NCBI GenBank assembly: GCA_000027065.2
Contig: FN543093.2
Span: forward strand, 1,306,074 to 1,370,073
DNA: 64,000 nt
Source of the DNA: Cronobacter turicensis z3032
GTDB lineage: Bacteria; Pseudomonadota; Gammaproteobacteria; Enterobacterales; Enterobacteriaceae
Direction: 5' to 3'
The translations under genes and the position numbers were made by a program. The notes under the pieces are model-generated. The model was given only the letters and a program-made list of their open reading frames with translations. It made no database searches and was not told where the DNA came from. Of the stretch, positions 1-8,873 are shown in pieces. Position 1 is the stretch's first letter. Each line of letters begins with the position of its first letter.

Positions 1-2
1 GC

Positions 3-560
3 GATGAAGTCTATGAGCACATCTGTTTTGCCGACGAGGGGCACGCCAGCGTGCTGGCGCATCCGCAACTGCGCGAGCGGGCGATTGCGGTGTCGTCATT
101 CGGCAAGACGTATCACATGACCGGCTGGAAAGTAGGCTACTGCGTGGCGCCCGCCGCGCTCAGCGCCGAGCTTCGCAAGGTACATCAGTATCTGACCTTT
201 TCGGTCAATACCCCGGCGCAGCTGGCGCTGGCGGATATGCTGCGCGCTGAGCCTGCGCACTATCTTGAGTTGCCCGATTTTTACCGCGCGCGCCGCGACC
301 GTTTCATTCAGGCGCTCGGCGATAGCCGATTTAACATTTTGCCCTGCGAGGGCACCTATTTTCTGCTGGCGGATTACAGCGCTATCTCTTCGCAGGACGA
401 CGTGAGCTTTTGCGAGTGGCTGACCACGGAGGCGGGCGTCGCCGCCATTCCGCTGTCGGTATTCTGCGACGCGCCGTTCCCGCATAAGCTCATCCGTTTA
501 TGCTTCGCCAAACAGGAGGCGACGCTGCTGGCCGCCGCTGAGCGTCTGGCGCGGTTATAA
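3..560 (+). CDS. ybdL: Methionine aminotransferase YbdL, C-terminal part (5' end outside window)
   Basis: This is the last 185 residues of a class I/II PLP-dependent aminotransferase; the reading frame is open from base 3, so the gene starts upstream of the window. It opens with the DEVYEH segment that holds the PLP pyridine-contacting Asp, followed by SSFGKTYHMTGWKVGY, whose Lys forms the Schiff base with PLP. In E. coli YbdL prefers methionine and aromatic amino acids with keto-acid acceptors and is cytosolic. It converges on the LysR gene next to it, with the two stop codons back to back. Identity rests on motif and locus; substrate range is inferred from the E. coli protein. Confidence 0.9.
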   Translation, partial: DEVYEHICFADEGHASVLAHPQLRERAIAVSSFGKTYHMTGWKVGYCVAPAALSAELRKVHQYLTFSVNTPAQLALADMLRAEPAHYLELPDFYRARRDRFIQALGDSRFNILPCEGTYFLLADYSAISSQDDVSFCEWLTTEAGVAAIPLSVFCDAPFPHKLIRLCFAKQEATLLAAAERLARL

Positions 561-1517
561 CGTAGGTTGATCGGGCGAGGCCGCGCTGCGGCTCTGCGCC
601 GCCGGCACGTCGCGCAGGAAGTGCTGCTCGATGAGCGACACGAAGCTGACGAACGACGCGTTGGTTAACGATGCGCGGTTATAGATAAGGTAGTAATCAT
701 AGTGCGGCAGGCTGAAGTTAAGCTTCACCGGCCGCAGTCCGAACACCTGGCGGTAACGGCGCAGCGCAGGAGCTGGCAGGATGCCGATAAAATCGGTGCT
801 GCCAATTATCGCCATGATCGATGACAGCGAGTTGCTGGTAAACGCGATTTGCCGCTCGCCGATAAGCTCACCCGATTTCACATGGTAATGTTTCTGCCCT
901 TCCGCCGTGCCGTTAAACAGCGTGAACTTCTCTTGCGCCAGCGCCGCGTCGTCAGCGTGATCGCCCAGCCGCGGGTGGTTTTCGCTGCACACCAGCACCG
1001 TCTCTTCACTAAAACAGTGTTTGCAAATCACCGAATGGCTGGTCACCGGCGCCATGCCGATGATCAGATCCGCTTTGCGATAAGCCAGCAGATCTTCCGC
1101 CGTTTCGCTGGCAAGCGAGGTGTCGTAATGCTCCAGCTCAAAATCGTAATGCTCGCGAAACGCGCTGACCAGACCCGGTAAATGGTCAGCCGCGAGCGCA
1201 GGCGGGCAATAAAGGACGAAGTTTTTACGCAGCGGCGCGCCCTGCATCATGTTGATGGTCTGTTCGAGCTGATTGAGATTGTCTTCCAGATAGTGATGCA
1301 GATTGGTGCCGACGGTGGTGGGCGTAATGCCTTTGCCGGAGCGCACAAACAGCGGATCGTTAAGCTGGTTGCGCAGACGCTGTAGCGACTGGCTTATCGC
1401 CGACGGCGTCAGAAACAGCGCTTCCGCGGCCTTGCTGACGCTGCGATATAAATAGATACATTCGAAGATTACCAGAAGATTGAGGTCGAACTTTTTCAAA
1501 TCCTGCAAATTTGCCAT
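555..1517 (-). CDS. ybdO: LysR-family transcriptional regulator, YbdO/CitR type
   Basis: A 320-residue LysR-type regulator. Residues 1-70 form the winged helix-turn-helix (FDLNLLVIFECIYLYRSVSK, then LTPSAISQSLQRLR and DPLFVRSGKGITPT), typical of the LeuO-like branch; residues 95-300 form the periplasmic-binding-like effector domain. The ATG is preceded by GAGG at good spacing. In E. coli ybdO lies beside ybdL-ybdN and dsbG, and related proteins named CitR sit near citrate fermentation genes. Here no cit genes are present in the window, so its target is unknown. It is divergent from ahpC across a 488-bp gap. The family is certain, the ortholog name likely. Confidence 0.8.
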   Translation of the reverse strand: MANLQDLKKFDLNLLVIFECIYLYRSVSKAAEALFLTPSAISQSLQRLRNQLNDPLFVRSGKGITPTTVGTNLHHYLEDNLNQLEQTINMMQGAPLRKNFVLYCPPALAADHLPGLVSAFREHYDFELEHYDTSLASETAEDLLAYRKADLIIGMAPVTSHSVICKHCFSEETVLVCSENHPRLGDHADDAALAQEKFTLFNGTAEGQKHYHVKSGELIGERQIAFTSNSLSSIMAIIGSTDFIGILPAPALRRYRQVFGLRPVKLNFSLPHYDYYLIYNRASLTNASFVSFVSLIEQHFLRDVPAAQSRSAASPDQPTL

Positions 1518-2005
1518 GACAGCCTCGCAACGAGACGAAAAGGGATTTTTATGTGTTATCGGTTCTTAGTAAAGAATAGATAAGAACGATATTTTTTGCG
1601 CAGGCGCGCCGGGGCGTAATCTGAAAAACTGACCCGCCTTCACACAACCGGCGGACGGCGCTTTTTGTTAAGCGCTCCCTATCACAGCCATAGGCAGGAA
1701 TAATCTTTGCGTGCGTTGCCCTTTGGGCAGGGGAGTGTTCTAATCGAAGGAACGTATGCGCCGCAAAACACCGCGCGCAACGCTTTTGCCAGTACGCTGG
1801 CTCTGCTGTGGCCCGCGGGTCTCTCAGCGCTCAGGCCGCCGCTCAGGTGGCTTTTTTATTTTTCGCCCGATGGCGATAAATGTTCACAAGGTTGGCCCGG
1901 ATCGGTTGTTAGCTATTGCTTATCGATTTGATAATGCAAACGCATTGGCCCGGGTAGCGAAAATTCGATACCTTACATCCCATCGAAAACACGGAGGAAG
2001 TATAG
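1518..2005. promoter_or_regulatory. Divergent ybdO-ahpC intergenic region with the ahpC promoter
   Basis: 488 bp without a convincing gene; two overlapping short frames (1707-1931 and 1756-2019) lack good start signals and I do not call them. In E. coli dsbG occupies this place; no trace of it is seen. The stretch 1895-1985 resembles the E. coli ahpC promoter region as I remember it. It contains CTAT-n7-CGAT spacing at 1913-1927, compatible with a partial OxyR tetranucleotide pattern, and leads to a strong GGAGG ribosome binding site before ahpC. OxyR control is known for E. coli ahpC; here it is inferred. The rest shows nothing I can name. Confidence 0.45.
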
Positions 2006-2569
2006 ATGTCCTTGATTAACACCAAAATCAAACCTTTCAAAAACATGGCGTTCAAAAACGGTGAGTTCATCGAAGTTACCGAGAAAAACACTGAAGGCCG
2101 CTGGAGCGTATTCTTCTTCTATCCTGCTGACTTTACCTTCGTATGCCCGACCGAACTGGGCGACGTGGCTGACCATCACGAAGAACTGCAGAAGCTGGGC
2201 GTAGACGTTTACTCTGTTTCTACCGACACCCACTTCACCCACAAAGCGTGGCACAGCAGCTCTGAAACCATCGCAAAAATCAAATACGCGATGATCGGCG
2301 ACCCGACTGGCGCCCTGACCCGTAACTTCGAAATCATGCGTGAAGACGAAGGTCTGGCTGACCGCGGTACTTTCATCGTTGACCCGCAGGGCGTTATCCA
2401 GGCGATCGAAATTACTGCTGAAGGCATCGGCCGCGACGCGTCTGACCTGCTGCGTAAAATCAAAGCGGCTCAGTATGTTGCGTCTCACCCAGGCGAAGTG
2501 TGCCCGGCTAAATGGAAAGAAGGCGATGCGACTTTAGCTCCGTCTCTGGACCTGGTTGGCAAAATCTAA
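2006..2569 (+). CDS. ahpC: Alkyl hydroperoxide reductase subunit C (2-Cys peroxiredoxin)
   Basis: A 187-residue typical 2-Cys peroxiredoxin, the same length as in E. coli. The peroxidatic cysteine is Cys47 in FTFVCPTE and the resolving cysteine is Cys166 in EVCPAKW. It reduces hydrogen peroxide, organic peroxides and peroxynitrite in the cytosol, forms decamers of dimers, and is recycled by AhpF encoded just downstream. The ATG follows a strong GGAGG. A gap of 261 bp separates it from ahpF and contains an ERIC element and a terminator, so ahpF is probably reached by read-through or by its own promoter. Confidence 0.98.
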   Translation: MSLINTKIKPFKNMAFKNGEFIEVTEKNTEGRWSVFFFYPADFTFVCPTELGDVADHHEELQKLGVDVYSVSTDTHFTHKAWHSSSETIAKIKYAMIGDPTGALTRNFEIMREDEGLADRGTFIVDPQGVIQAIEITAEGIGRDASDLLRKIKAAQYVASHPGEVCPAKWKEGDATLAPSLDLVGKI

Positions 2570-2581
2570 TTTTTCTTCGGC

Positions 2582-2693
2582 TTTTGCTGCATAGCGGCGT
2601 TGGCATCCCTCTCGCGCCCCGGTCACTTACTTTTGTAAGCTCCCGGGGACTGAAGAGTTCGCCGCCTTGCTCTGCAACAAAAATCCTTTGAAA
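2582..2693. repeat. ERIC element (enterobacterial repetitive intergenic consensus)
   Basis: About 112 bp with the hallmark ERIC core: GGTCACTTAC, then TGTAAGCTCCCGGGGA, matching the ERIC consensus primers in reverse orientation with few changes. The whole unit is an imperfect palindrome; its ends TTTTGCTGCA and TGCAACAAAA are inverted repeats. It starts 13 bp after the ahpC stop and precedes the terminator, so it would be transcribed as part of the ahpC 3' untranslated region and could fold into a long hairpin. Confidence 0.9.
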
Positions 2694-2708
2694 AATACAG
2701 GCATTATT

Positions 2709-2737
2709 ACGGGTGCAGTCTTGCACCCGTTTTTTTG
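2709..2737 (+). terminator. Rho-independent terminator after ahpC
   Basis: A perfect 9-bp stem ACGGGTGCA / TGCACCCGT with a four-base loop is followed by a run of T. It lies after the ERIC element and before ahpF, so it would limit transcription from ahpC into ahpF. Confidence 0.88.
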
Positions 2738-2830
2738 AAAACGTTTTTACGCGCTCTCATTTAAGTTGCATCGCGGCGATGCCTGCACTGAGGCGGCTTA
2801 AATGAGGAAGCGTAAGCTCAGGAGAAAATT

Positions 2831-4396
2831 ATGCTCGACACAAACATGAAAACCCAGCTCAAGGCCTATCTTGAGCGTCTGACAAAACCTGTTGAGTTAG
2901 TGGCCACGCTGGATGACAGCGCGAAATCGGCAGAGATCAAAGAGTTGCTGCTGGAAATCGCCGAGCTGTCTGACAAAGTCTCTTTCCGTGAAGACAACAC
3001 GCTGGCGGCGCGCAAACCTTCATTTTTGATTACCAACCCGGGTTCTGACCAGGGGCCGCGCTTTGCGGGCTCTCCGCTGGGCCACGAATTTACGTCGCTG
3101 GTGCTGGCGCTGCTGTGGACCGGCGGTCATCCGTCGAAAGAAGCGCAGGCGCTGCTGGAGCAGATCCGCGATCTGGACGGCGATTTTGAGTTTGAGACTT
3201 ACTATTCGCTCTCCTGCCACAACTGCCCGGACGTGGTGCAGGCGCTGAACCTGATGGCGGTGTTGAACCCGCGTATTAAACATACGGCAATTGATGGGGC
3301 GGTGTTCCAGAATGAAATCACCGATCGCAACATCATGGGCGTGCCGGCCGTGTTCATGAACGGCGTGGAATTTGGCTCGGGTCGTATGACGCTTGCGGAA
3401 ATCGTCGCGAAAGTGGACACCGGCGCTGAAAAACGCGCGGCGGAAGAGCTGAATCAGCGCGACGCTTACGACGTGCTGATTGTCGGCTCCGGCCCGGCGG
3501 GCGCGGCGGCGGCGATTTACTCCGCCCGTAAAGGCATCCGTACCGGCCTGATGGGCGAGCGTTTCGGCGGCCAGGTGCTGGACACCGTTGATATTGAAAA
3601 CTACATCTCTGTGCCGAAAACCGAAGGCCAGAAACTGGCGGGCGCGCTGAAATCCCACGTGGATGATTACGACGTTGACGTTATCGACACCCAGAGCGCG
3701 ACGAAGCTTATCCCGGCGGCAAGCGAAGGCGGCCTGCACCAGATTGAAACGGCGTCCGGCGCGGTGCTGAAAGCGCGCAGCGTGATCGTGGCGACCGGCG
3801 CGAAATGGCGCAACATGGGCGTGCCCGGTGAAGATCAGTATCGCACCAAAGGCGTGACCTACTGCCCGCACTGTGACGGCCCGCTGTTTAAAGGCAAACG
3901 CGTTGCGGTGATAGGCGGCGGTAACTCCGGCGTGGAAGCGGCCATCGACCTCGCGGGGATCGTTGAGCACGTGACGCTGCTGGAATTCGCGCCGGAGATG
4001 AAAGCCGACCAGGTATTGCAGGACAAACTGCGCAGCCTGAAAAACGTCGACATCATCCTGAGCGCGATGACCACCGAAGTGAAAGGCGACGGCACGAAGC
4101 TGACCGGCCTTGATTATCAGGATCGCGTGACGGGCGCTGTGAAGCATCTGGAAGTGGCGGGGATCTTTGTTCAGATTGGTCTGCTGCCGAACACGACCTG
4201 GCTTGAAGGCGCTATCGAGCGTAACCGCATGGGCGAAATCATCATCGACGCCAAATGCGAGACCAGCGTGAAGGGCGTGTTCGCCGCAGGCGACTGCACC
4301 ACCGTGCCGTACAAACAGATTATTATCGCCACCGGCGAAGGCGCGAAAGCCTCCCTGAGCGCGTTTGATTATCTGATTCGCACCAAAACCGCATAA
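2831..4396 (+). CDS. ahpF: Alkyl hydroperoxide reductase subunit F (flavoprotein disulfide reductase)
   Basis: A 521-residue FAD- and NADH-dependent reductase that regenerates AhpC, equal in length to E. coli AhpF. Residues 1-200 are the tandem thioredoxin-like N-terminal domain with its redox pair in SCHNC (Cys129/Cys132). The rest is thioredoxin-reductase-like: FAD motif [11 protein letters not shown] near 215, catalytic CPHC (Cys345/Cys348), NADH motif [12 protein letters not shown] and the C-terminal FAD motif GVFAAGDC. An alternative in-frame ATG lies five codons downstream; the upstream one matches the E. coli start and follows AGGAG. A strong terminator follows. Confidence 0.97.
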   Translation: MLDTNMKTQLKAYLERLTKPVELVATLDDSAKSAEIKELLLEIAELSDKVSFREDNTLAARKPSFLITNPGSDQGPRFAGSPLGHEFTSLVLALLWTGGHPSKEAQALLEQIRDLDGDFEFETYYSLSCHNCPDVVQALNLMAVLNPRIKHTAIDGAVFQNEITDRNIMGVPAVFMNGVEFGSGRMTLAEIVAKVDTGAEKRAAEELNQRDAYDVLIVGSGPAGAAAAIYSARKGIRTGLMGERFGGQVLDTVDIENYISVPKTEGQKLAGALKSHVDDYDVDVIDTQSATKLIPAASEGGLHQIETASGAVLKARSVIVATGAKWRNMGVPGEDQYRTKGVTYCPHCDGPLFKGKRVAVIGGGNSGVEAAIDLAGIVEHVTLLEFAPEMKADQVLQDKLRSLKNVDIILSAMTTEVKGDGTKLTGLDYQDRVTGAVKHLEVAGIFVQIGLLPNTTWLEGAIERNRMGEIIIDAKCETSVKGVFAAGDCTTVPYKQIIIATGEGAKASLSAFDYLIRTKTA

Positions 4397-4419
4397 CAAG
4401 AAAGTAAGACACCTGCGTA

Positions 4420-4447
4420 AAAGCCGCCCCCAGGGGCGGCTTTTTTA
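4420..4447 (+). terminator. Rho-independent terminator after ahpF
   Basis: Stem AAGCCGCCCC / GGGGCGGCTT with a short loop, followed by TTTTTT, 24 bp after the ahpF stop codon. Confidence 0.9.
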
Positions 4448-4469
4448 TTGGCGAATGTTTAGTGTGAAC

Positions 4470-4549
4470 TGGCGGGTGCGCTGGCGCTTACCCGCCCTAC
4501 AGGTATCTGCGACGTTAAACTAAAGCGGGTAAGCGCAGCGCACCCACCA
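4470..4549. repeat. Dispersed palindromic repeat, copy 1
   Basis: Two inverted arms, 4470-4500 and 4524-4549, carry the shared core GGCGGGTGCGCT..CGCTTACCCGCC and its complement, so the unit can fold into one long hairpin. Short flanking inverted repeats (TTTAGT / ACTAAA) extend it. The same arms occur at 10202-10278. Units built on this core are common between genes in enteric genomes as I recall; this is not the classical REP consensus. It separates convergent ahpF and uspG. Confidence 0.75.
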
Positions 4550-4563
4550 AAAATGCCCGAAAC

Positions 4564-4992
4564 TTAACGCACCACAAACACCGGCACATGGGCGTGGCGC
4601 ACCACGCTTGACGCGTTCGAGCCCAACAGGTGCGTGCTGATGGACGGATCGCGCGAGCCGATGACCACTACGTCGGCGTGTAACTCTTGCGCCATCGCGT
4701 TAACTTCATCACGCACGCTGCCGAAGCGGACATGCGTGCGCAGGCGCGTTTCCGGCAGGGTAAAATGCTGCTTCAGAGTTTGCAGGCGCTGATTCGCCTC
4801 GGCCTCTAAATGCTCTTCGAAACGGCGGATATCGGCGGCGAAGCGGTGCAGGCTCAGATTCGCCGAGCCCGGCAGCACATGCAGCAGATGAATAATTCCC
4901 TCCTGCTGCGCCAGAAACTCCGCGTGGCGAATCGCCTTGTCGCTCAGTTCCATTTCGAACACGTCTACAGGCATCAGAATAGTGTTGTACAT
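4564..4992 (-). CDS. uspG: Universal stress protein G
   Basis: A 142-residue cytosolic universal stress protein of the UspF/UspG class, matching E. coli UspG (YbdQ) in length and sequence ([14 protein letters not shown] near the N-terminus). The nucleotide-binding signature [24 protein letters not shown] lies near the C-terminus. I chose the ATG at 4992 because AAAGGAGG sits seven bases upstream; a GTG two codons earlier would be too close to it. UspG binds and hydrolyses ATP and is induced in stationary phase in E. coli; that role is inferred here. Convergent with ahpF, divergent from ybdR. Confidence 0.95.
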   Translation of the reverse strand: MYNTILMPVDVFEMELSDKAIRHAEFLAQQEGIIHLLHVLPGSANLSLHRFAADIRRFEEHLEAEANQRLQTLKQHFTLPETRLRTHVRFGSVRDEVNAMAQELHADVVVIGSRDPSISTHLLGSNASSVVRHAHVPVFVVR

Positions 4993-5234
4993 CGTCACTC
5001 CTCCTTTAGCGGTTATCGACGCCTTTATTAAACCCTGTTTTTGTCATGGATACTTCTGCTGGCCCGACAAATTTATGTTTTTTTACGCAGCGCCTTTCGC
5101 CAGGAAAACTCTCAAAGCCGCCGCGCTGGCGGCCGATCCCACGGCTTGCGGCCCATCCGGTCTACCCTTGGTGTAGACCAGATGAACTTTCGCACTGGAA
5201 CCTGTCTCTTTTTACTGTCTGCCAGGAGGTCGTA

Positions 5235-6467
5235 ATGAAGGCGTTAACCTACCACGGACCGCATAACGTTAAGGTCGAAAATGTCCCGGACCCGATTATC
5301 GAGGCGCAGGACGATATTATTCTGCGCGTGACGGCGACCGCGATTTGCGGCTCCGATTTGCACCTCTATCGCGGCAAAATTCCGCAGGTTCATCACGGTG
5401 ATATTTTCGGCCACGAATTTATGGGGGAAGTGGTGGAAACCGGCAGCGCGGTGAAGGATATCCGCAAGGGCGATCGCGTCGTGATCCCATTCGTTATCGC
5501 CTGTGGCGACTGTTTCTTCTGCAAGTTACAGCAATATTCCGCCTGTGAAACCACCAACAAAGGCACCGGCGCGGCGCTGAATAAAAAGCAGATCCCGGCC
5601 CCTGCGGCGCTGTTTGGCTACAGTCATCTCTATGGCGGCATTCCGGGCGGGCAGGCGGAGTATGTGCGCGTGCCGAAGGGCAACGTCGGGCCGTTTAAAG
5701 TGCCGCCGCTACTCTCTGATGATAAAGCGCTGTTTCTCTCCGATATCCTGCCGACGGCCTGGCAGGCCGTGAAAAATGGTCAGGTGCAGAAAGGCTCCCA
5801 GGTAGCGATTTACGGCGCGGGCCCGGTGGGGCTGCTCAGCGCCGCCTGCGCGCGGCTGATGGGCGCAGAACAGATCTTTATGGTCGACCACAACGATTAT
5901 CGTCTCGCCTTCGCTAAAGAGCGTTACGGCGTTATCCCGATTAACTTCGATGAAAATGACGATCCGGCGGCGTTTATTATTGAAAACACGCCGGGTAACC
6001 GCGGCGTGGACGCCGTTATCGATGCGGTCGGTTTTGAGGCCAAAGGCAGCCTGACGGAAACCGTGCTGTCGAATCTCAAAATCGAAGGCAGTAGCGGCAA
6101 AGCGCTGCGCCAGTGCATCGCGGCGGTGCGTCGTGGCGGCGTGGTGAGCGTGCCGGGCGTCTATGCGGGCTTTATCCACGGCTTCCTGTTTGGCGATGCG
6201 TTCGATAAAGGCATCAGCTTTAAGATGGGCCAGACGCACGTGCATGCGTTCCTGCCAGAGCTGCTGCCGCTTATCGAGCAGGGGCTGCTGACGCCGGAAG
6301 AGATAGTCACGCACTATCTGCCGCTGGAAGATGCCGCGCGGGGCTACAAGATTTTCGAGAAGCGCGAAGAGGAGTGCCGTAAGGTAATTCTGGTGCCGGG
6401 CGCCGCGACGCCGGAGGCCGCGCGCGATAAGGTCACCGCGTTGATGAACGCGCCGCTACAGCCATAA
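5235..6467 (+). CDS. ybdR: Zinc-dependent alcohol dehydrogenase-like protein YbdR
   Basis: A 410-residue medium-chain dehydrogenase/reductase close to E. coli YbdR (412 aa). The catalytic zinc site is [10 protein letters not shown] (Cys38) with the following GHEFMGE His/Glu pair. The structural zinc loop is [15 protein letters not shown]; the Rossmann motif [11 protein letters not shown] follows near residue 195. The start at 5235 follows AGGAGG; a longer upstream frame has no ribosome binding site and no homology. The class resembles glutathione-dependent formaldehyde dehydrogenases, but the real substrate is unknown. It is monocistronic, ending at a bidirectional terminator shared with rnk. 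Confidence 0.92.
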   Translation: MKALTYHGPHNVKVENVPDPIIEAQDDIILRVTATAICGSDLHLYRGKIPQVHHGDIFGHEFMGEVVETGSAVKDIRKGDRVVIPFVIACGDCFFCKLQQYSACETTNKGTGAALNKKQIPAPAALFGYSHLYGGIPGGQAEYVRVPKGNVGPFKVPPLLSDDKALFLSDILPTAWQAVKNGQVQKGSQVAIYGAGPVGLLSAACARLMGAEQIFMVDHNDYRLAFAKERYGVIPINFDENDDPAAFIIENTPGNRGVDAVIDAVGFEAKGSLTETVLSNLKIEGSSGKALRQCIAAVRRGGVVSVPGVYAGFIHGFLFGDAFDKGISFKMGQTHVHAFLPELLPLIEQGLLTPEEIVTHYLPLEDAARGYKIFEKREEECRKVILVPGAATPEAARDKVTALMNAPLQP

Positions 6468-6488
6468 GGTATCGCGCCGTAAAACAGA

Positions 6489-6520
6489 AAGAGGATGCCC
6501 TGGCATCCTCTTATTTTTTT
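6489..6520. terminator. Bidirectional terminator between ybdR and rnk
   Basis: GAGGATGCC / GGCATCCTC forms a 9-bp stem with T-rich tails on both strands (TTATTTTTTT on plus, TTTCTGTTTT on minus), placed between the two convergent genes. Confidence 0.88.
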
Positions 6521-6535
6521 GCCGCTAAGCGACCA

Positions 6536-6946
6536 TTAACGGCGATATTCGCCCGCCGCTTCCGGCTGGTAGAGCAACTCAAGCACTTCGATATGCGTTT
6601 CGCTGCCGTCCGGCAGCGGCCAGCGGATGGCATCGCCCACGCGCAGCCCCAGCAGCGCCGCGCCCACCGGCGCCATGACTGACAGCGCTTCCGGGCTATT
6701 GCCCGCGTTTTGCGGGTAGACCAGCAGGCGCTCGTAGGTTTCGCCGCTTGCCAGATCGCGGAATTTCACCCGGCTGTTCATCGTCACCACATCTTCCGGC
6801 ATCGCCTGCGGGCTAACCATCCGGGCGCGATCCAGTTCATCGTTCAGCGCGTCAGCCACCGGCAGACGCGCGAACGCAGGCTGCTCCAGCAGGCTATCGA
6901 GACGTTCGGCATCGAGTTCGTTGATGATAAGGGCAGGTCGGGACAT
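6536..6946 (-). CDS. rnk: Regulator of nucleoside diphosphate kinase (GreA/Rnk family)
   Basis: A 136-residue protein of the GreA/GreB C-terminal-domain family, the same length as E. coli Rnk. It has a short N-terminal coiled-coil (residues 1-45) and an FKBP-like domain ending in [17 protein letters not shown]. Rnk lacks the long GreA coiled coil; it binds RNA polymerase and affects nucleoside diphosphate kinase levels in E. coli. The ATG follows GGAG at nine bases. In E. coli rna is the next gene; here a 10-kb accessory block separates them. Confidence 0.95.
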   Translation of the reverse strand: MSRPALIINELDAERLDSLLEQPAFARLPVADALNDELDRARMVSPQAMPEDVVTMNSRVKFRDLASGETYERLLVYPQNAGNSPEALSVMAPVGAALLGLRVGDAIRWPLPDGSETHIEVLELLYQPEAAGEYRR

Positions 6947-6999
6947 TTCTTACTCCATGTCGTTGAAACAGGCGGCGTTTCGCCGCTAACAAGCGTCCA

Positions 7000-7032
7000 A
7001 AGAAAAACCCTCACCGTCAAAACGATGAGGGT
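7000..7032 (-). terminator. Terminator of the GntP-family permease gene
   Basis: Read on the minus strand: stem ACCCTCATCG / CGGTGAGGGT (one G-T pair) with loop TTTTGA, then TTTTTCTTT. It lies 66 bp after the permease stop codon. Confidence 0.85.
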
Positions 7033-7097
7033 CCGCGTCAGGGGATGATACTCAGCCTTGCGCGCCGTTTGAAGTGAGCCAGCTCACGAAACGGGGC

Positions 7098-8474
7098 TTA
7101 AAGCAGGATGCTGCCCACCGCCGCCAGCAGGAAAGCGATGGAGCCCAGCAAGGTTTCCATCACGGTCCAGGTTTTCAGCGTGGTTTTCTCATCCATCTCA
7201 AGGAAACGGCCCACCAGCCAGAAGCCGGAGTCGTTGACGTGTGAGAGCACCGTCGCGCCGCCCGCGATGGCGATAACGATAAAGCAGAGGTCAAACTGGC
7301 TTAAGCCCGGCGTCGCCTGCACCATCGGCGCCACCAGCGCGGCGGTGGTCGTCAGTGCGACCGTCGCTGAACCCTGCGCCACGCGCAGCGCCGTAGAGAT
7401 AACAAATGCCGCGAGAATGACCGGCATACCGGTGTCGGAAAGTACGCCCGCCAGCGCGTCGCCAATGCCGCTGGCGCGCAGCACGCCGCCGAACATCCCG
7501 CCTGCGCCGGTCACCAGAATAATGCCGCAGATAGGGCCAAGCGCGCCGTCGCAGATTTTCTCCAGATGCTGGCGGGTGTGATTGCGGCTGAAGACCATCA
7601 GCGCGAATAAGACGGTGATCAGCAGCGCGACCGGGGTTTTGCCGAGCATACGCAGGAAGTTCACCACGCTGTTGTCGGCGCTGACCCAGCCCAGCACTTT
7701 AGCGGTATTCAGGCCGGTATCGAGGAAAATGAGCATCAGCGGCAGCAGCAGGATCGTTAACACCATGCCGAAGGACGGCGGACGATGCGTCGGATCGGTT
7801 TCCACTTCGCCAAGGAAGGAAGAGGGGAGCTTGATATCGAATTTTTTACCGGCGTACTGGCCATACAGATAACCACCGAAATACCAGGTGGGGATAGCGA
7901 TAATCAGACCGATGATCACCAGCAGGCCGATATTGGCGCCCAGCAGTTCACTGGCGGCAACCGGGCCCGGATGCGGCGGCACCAGCGCATGCATGGCCGC
8001 AAACGCGCCCGCCGCCGGGAAGGCGTATTTCAGCGTCGAACCGCCAAAGCGTTTCGCCACGCTGAAGATAATCGGCAGCATGACGACCAGACCTGCGTCA
8101 AAGAAGATCGGGAAGCCAAACAGCAGCGAGGCGACGCCGAGCGCGAACGGCGCGCGGTGTTCGCCAAATTTGTTAATCAACGTATCGGCCAGCACTTTCG
8201 CGCCGCCGGAGACTTCCAGCAGACGGCCTATCATCGCGCCGATCCCCACCAGCAGCGCGACGCCCGCAAGCGTACTGCCAAAGCCCGTCAGCAGCGTGGG
8301 CACGACTTTATCAAACGGCACTTTGGTCAACAGCGCCACAACGATACTGACCAGGGTAAGAGCAAGAAAAGCATGCACTTTAAAGCGCATGATTAGTATC
8401 AGCAGCAGTACGACGGCCCCGGCGGCAATGCCCAGCAGCGTACCGGCGCCATAAGCATAAGTGGTTTCTGTCAT
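7098..8474 (-). CDS. Gluconate permease, GntP family
   Basis: A 458-residue inner-membrane protein with about 12-14 hydrophobic segments and GntP-family signatures: GFGSTLAGVALLVGIGAMIGRLLEVSG near residue 70, FGFPIFFDAGLVVMLPI near 120, HALVPPHPGPVAA near 160, and RVAQGSATVALTTTAALVAP plus LSHVNDSGFW near the C-terminus. It resembles pseudomonad GntP permeases more than E. coli GntT or GntU. The start at 8474 has AGGA eight bases upstream, unlike an ATG six codons earlier. Two tandem GntR-type operators upstream support gluconate as substrate. It is absent from this spot in E. coli and diverges from the pal operon. Confidence 0.88.
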   Translation of the reverse strand: MTETTYAYGAGTLLGIAAGAVVLLLILIMRFKVHAFLALTLVSIVVALLTKVPFDKVVPTLLTGFGSTLAGVALLVGIGAMIGRLLEVSGGAKVLADTLINKFGEHRAPFALGVASLLFGFPIFFDAGLVVMLPIIFSVAKRFGGSTLKYAFPAAGAFAAMHALVPPHPGPVAASELLGANIGLLVIIGLIIAIPTWYFGGYLYGQYAGKKFDIKLPSSFLGEVETDPTHRPPSFGMVLTILLLPLMLIFLDTGLNTAKVLGWVSADNSVVNFLRMLGKTPVALLITVLFALMVFSRNHTRQHLEKICDGALGPICGIILVTGAGGMFGGVLRASGIGDALAGVLSDTGMPVILAAFVISTALRVAQGSATVALTTTAALVAPMVQATPGLSQFDLCFIVIAIAGGATVLSHVNDSGFWLVGRFLEMDEKTTLKTWTVMETLLGSIAFLLAAVGSILL

Positions 8475-8873
8475 CGTTATTATCCTCAACATGGGTACAG
8501 TGAAACCGTAGCCTGGTCGGCGGTTTTCTCACTGATACCGGTAACATGATACCGATAACATGTGGCGGCTTGTAAACAGGGTCTGTCATATTTATTAACA
8601 TTTTGAGATCACCGTCAAACTCCTGCGCCAGCGGCGCTTTTGCTTTCGTCTGCGCATATCCCGCCTCGCGCATCTGTCAAATTTTCCGGAGCGTTTTTTT
8701 CACCAAATCGCCAGATTTGTTGGCTATATCGAGCTTTTTTGTCGTGAAGTCGCCACGAAGTTGCCGCAATTCAATAACGTTAACTAGCTTAGGATCGTGA
8801 TGATTTGCCGTACATCGCGCTGTAGGCGGCGGCGCAACGCCTCCGCACCCTGTTCAGTGCATAAGAGGACATC
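8475..8873. promoter_or_regulatory. Divergent control region of the GntP permease and the pal operon
   Basis: 399 bp without a gene. On the permease side are the two GntR-type operators described separately. On the pal side are two inverted repeats: CAAATC-n4-GATTTG at 8704-8719 and TCGTG-n7-CACGA at 8742-8758. These are candidate operators or hairpins for the pal operon. I could not assign a clear -35/-10 pair. No regulator gene sits in or next to the region. Confidence 0.5.
8532..8561. promoter_or_regulatory. Two tandem GntR-type operators
   Basis: TGATACCGGTAACAT at 8533-8547 and TGATACCGATAACAT at 8547-8561 repeat with 14-bp spacing. Both match the E. coli GntR operator pattern (reverse complement ATGTTACC-GTATCAT). 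They lie 59-88 bp upstream of the permease start, where a repressor would cover its promoter. Gluconate would relieve repression. Confidence 0.75.

Noticed and set aside
1707..2019. Two overlapping short frames before ahpC as small genes
   Set aside because: Poor start contexts, overlap with the ahpC promoter region, and no coherent hydrophobic or conserved pattern.
3020..4399. 459-codon open frame antisense to ahpF
   Set aside because: It is the complementary frame of a strongly conserved gene, with Arg/His/Val-biased composition from GC-rich codons, and has no start signal.
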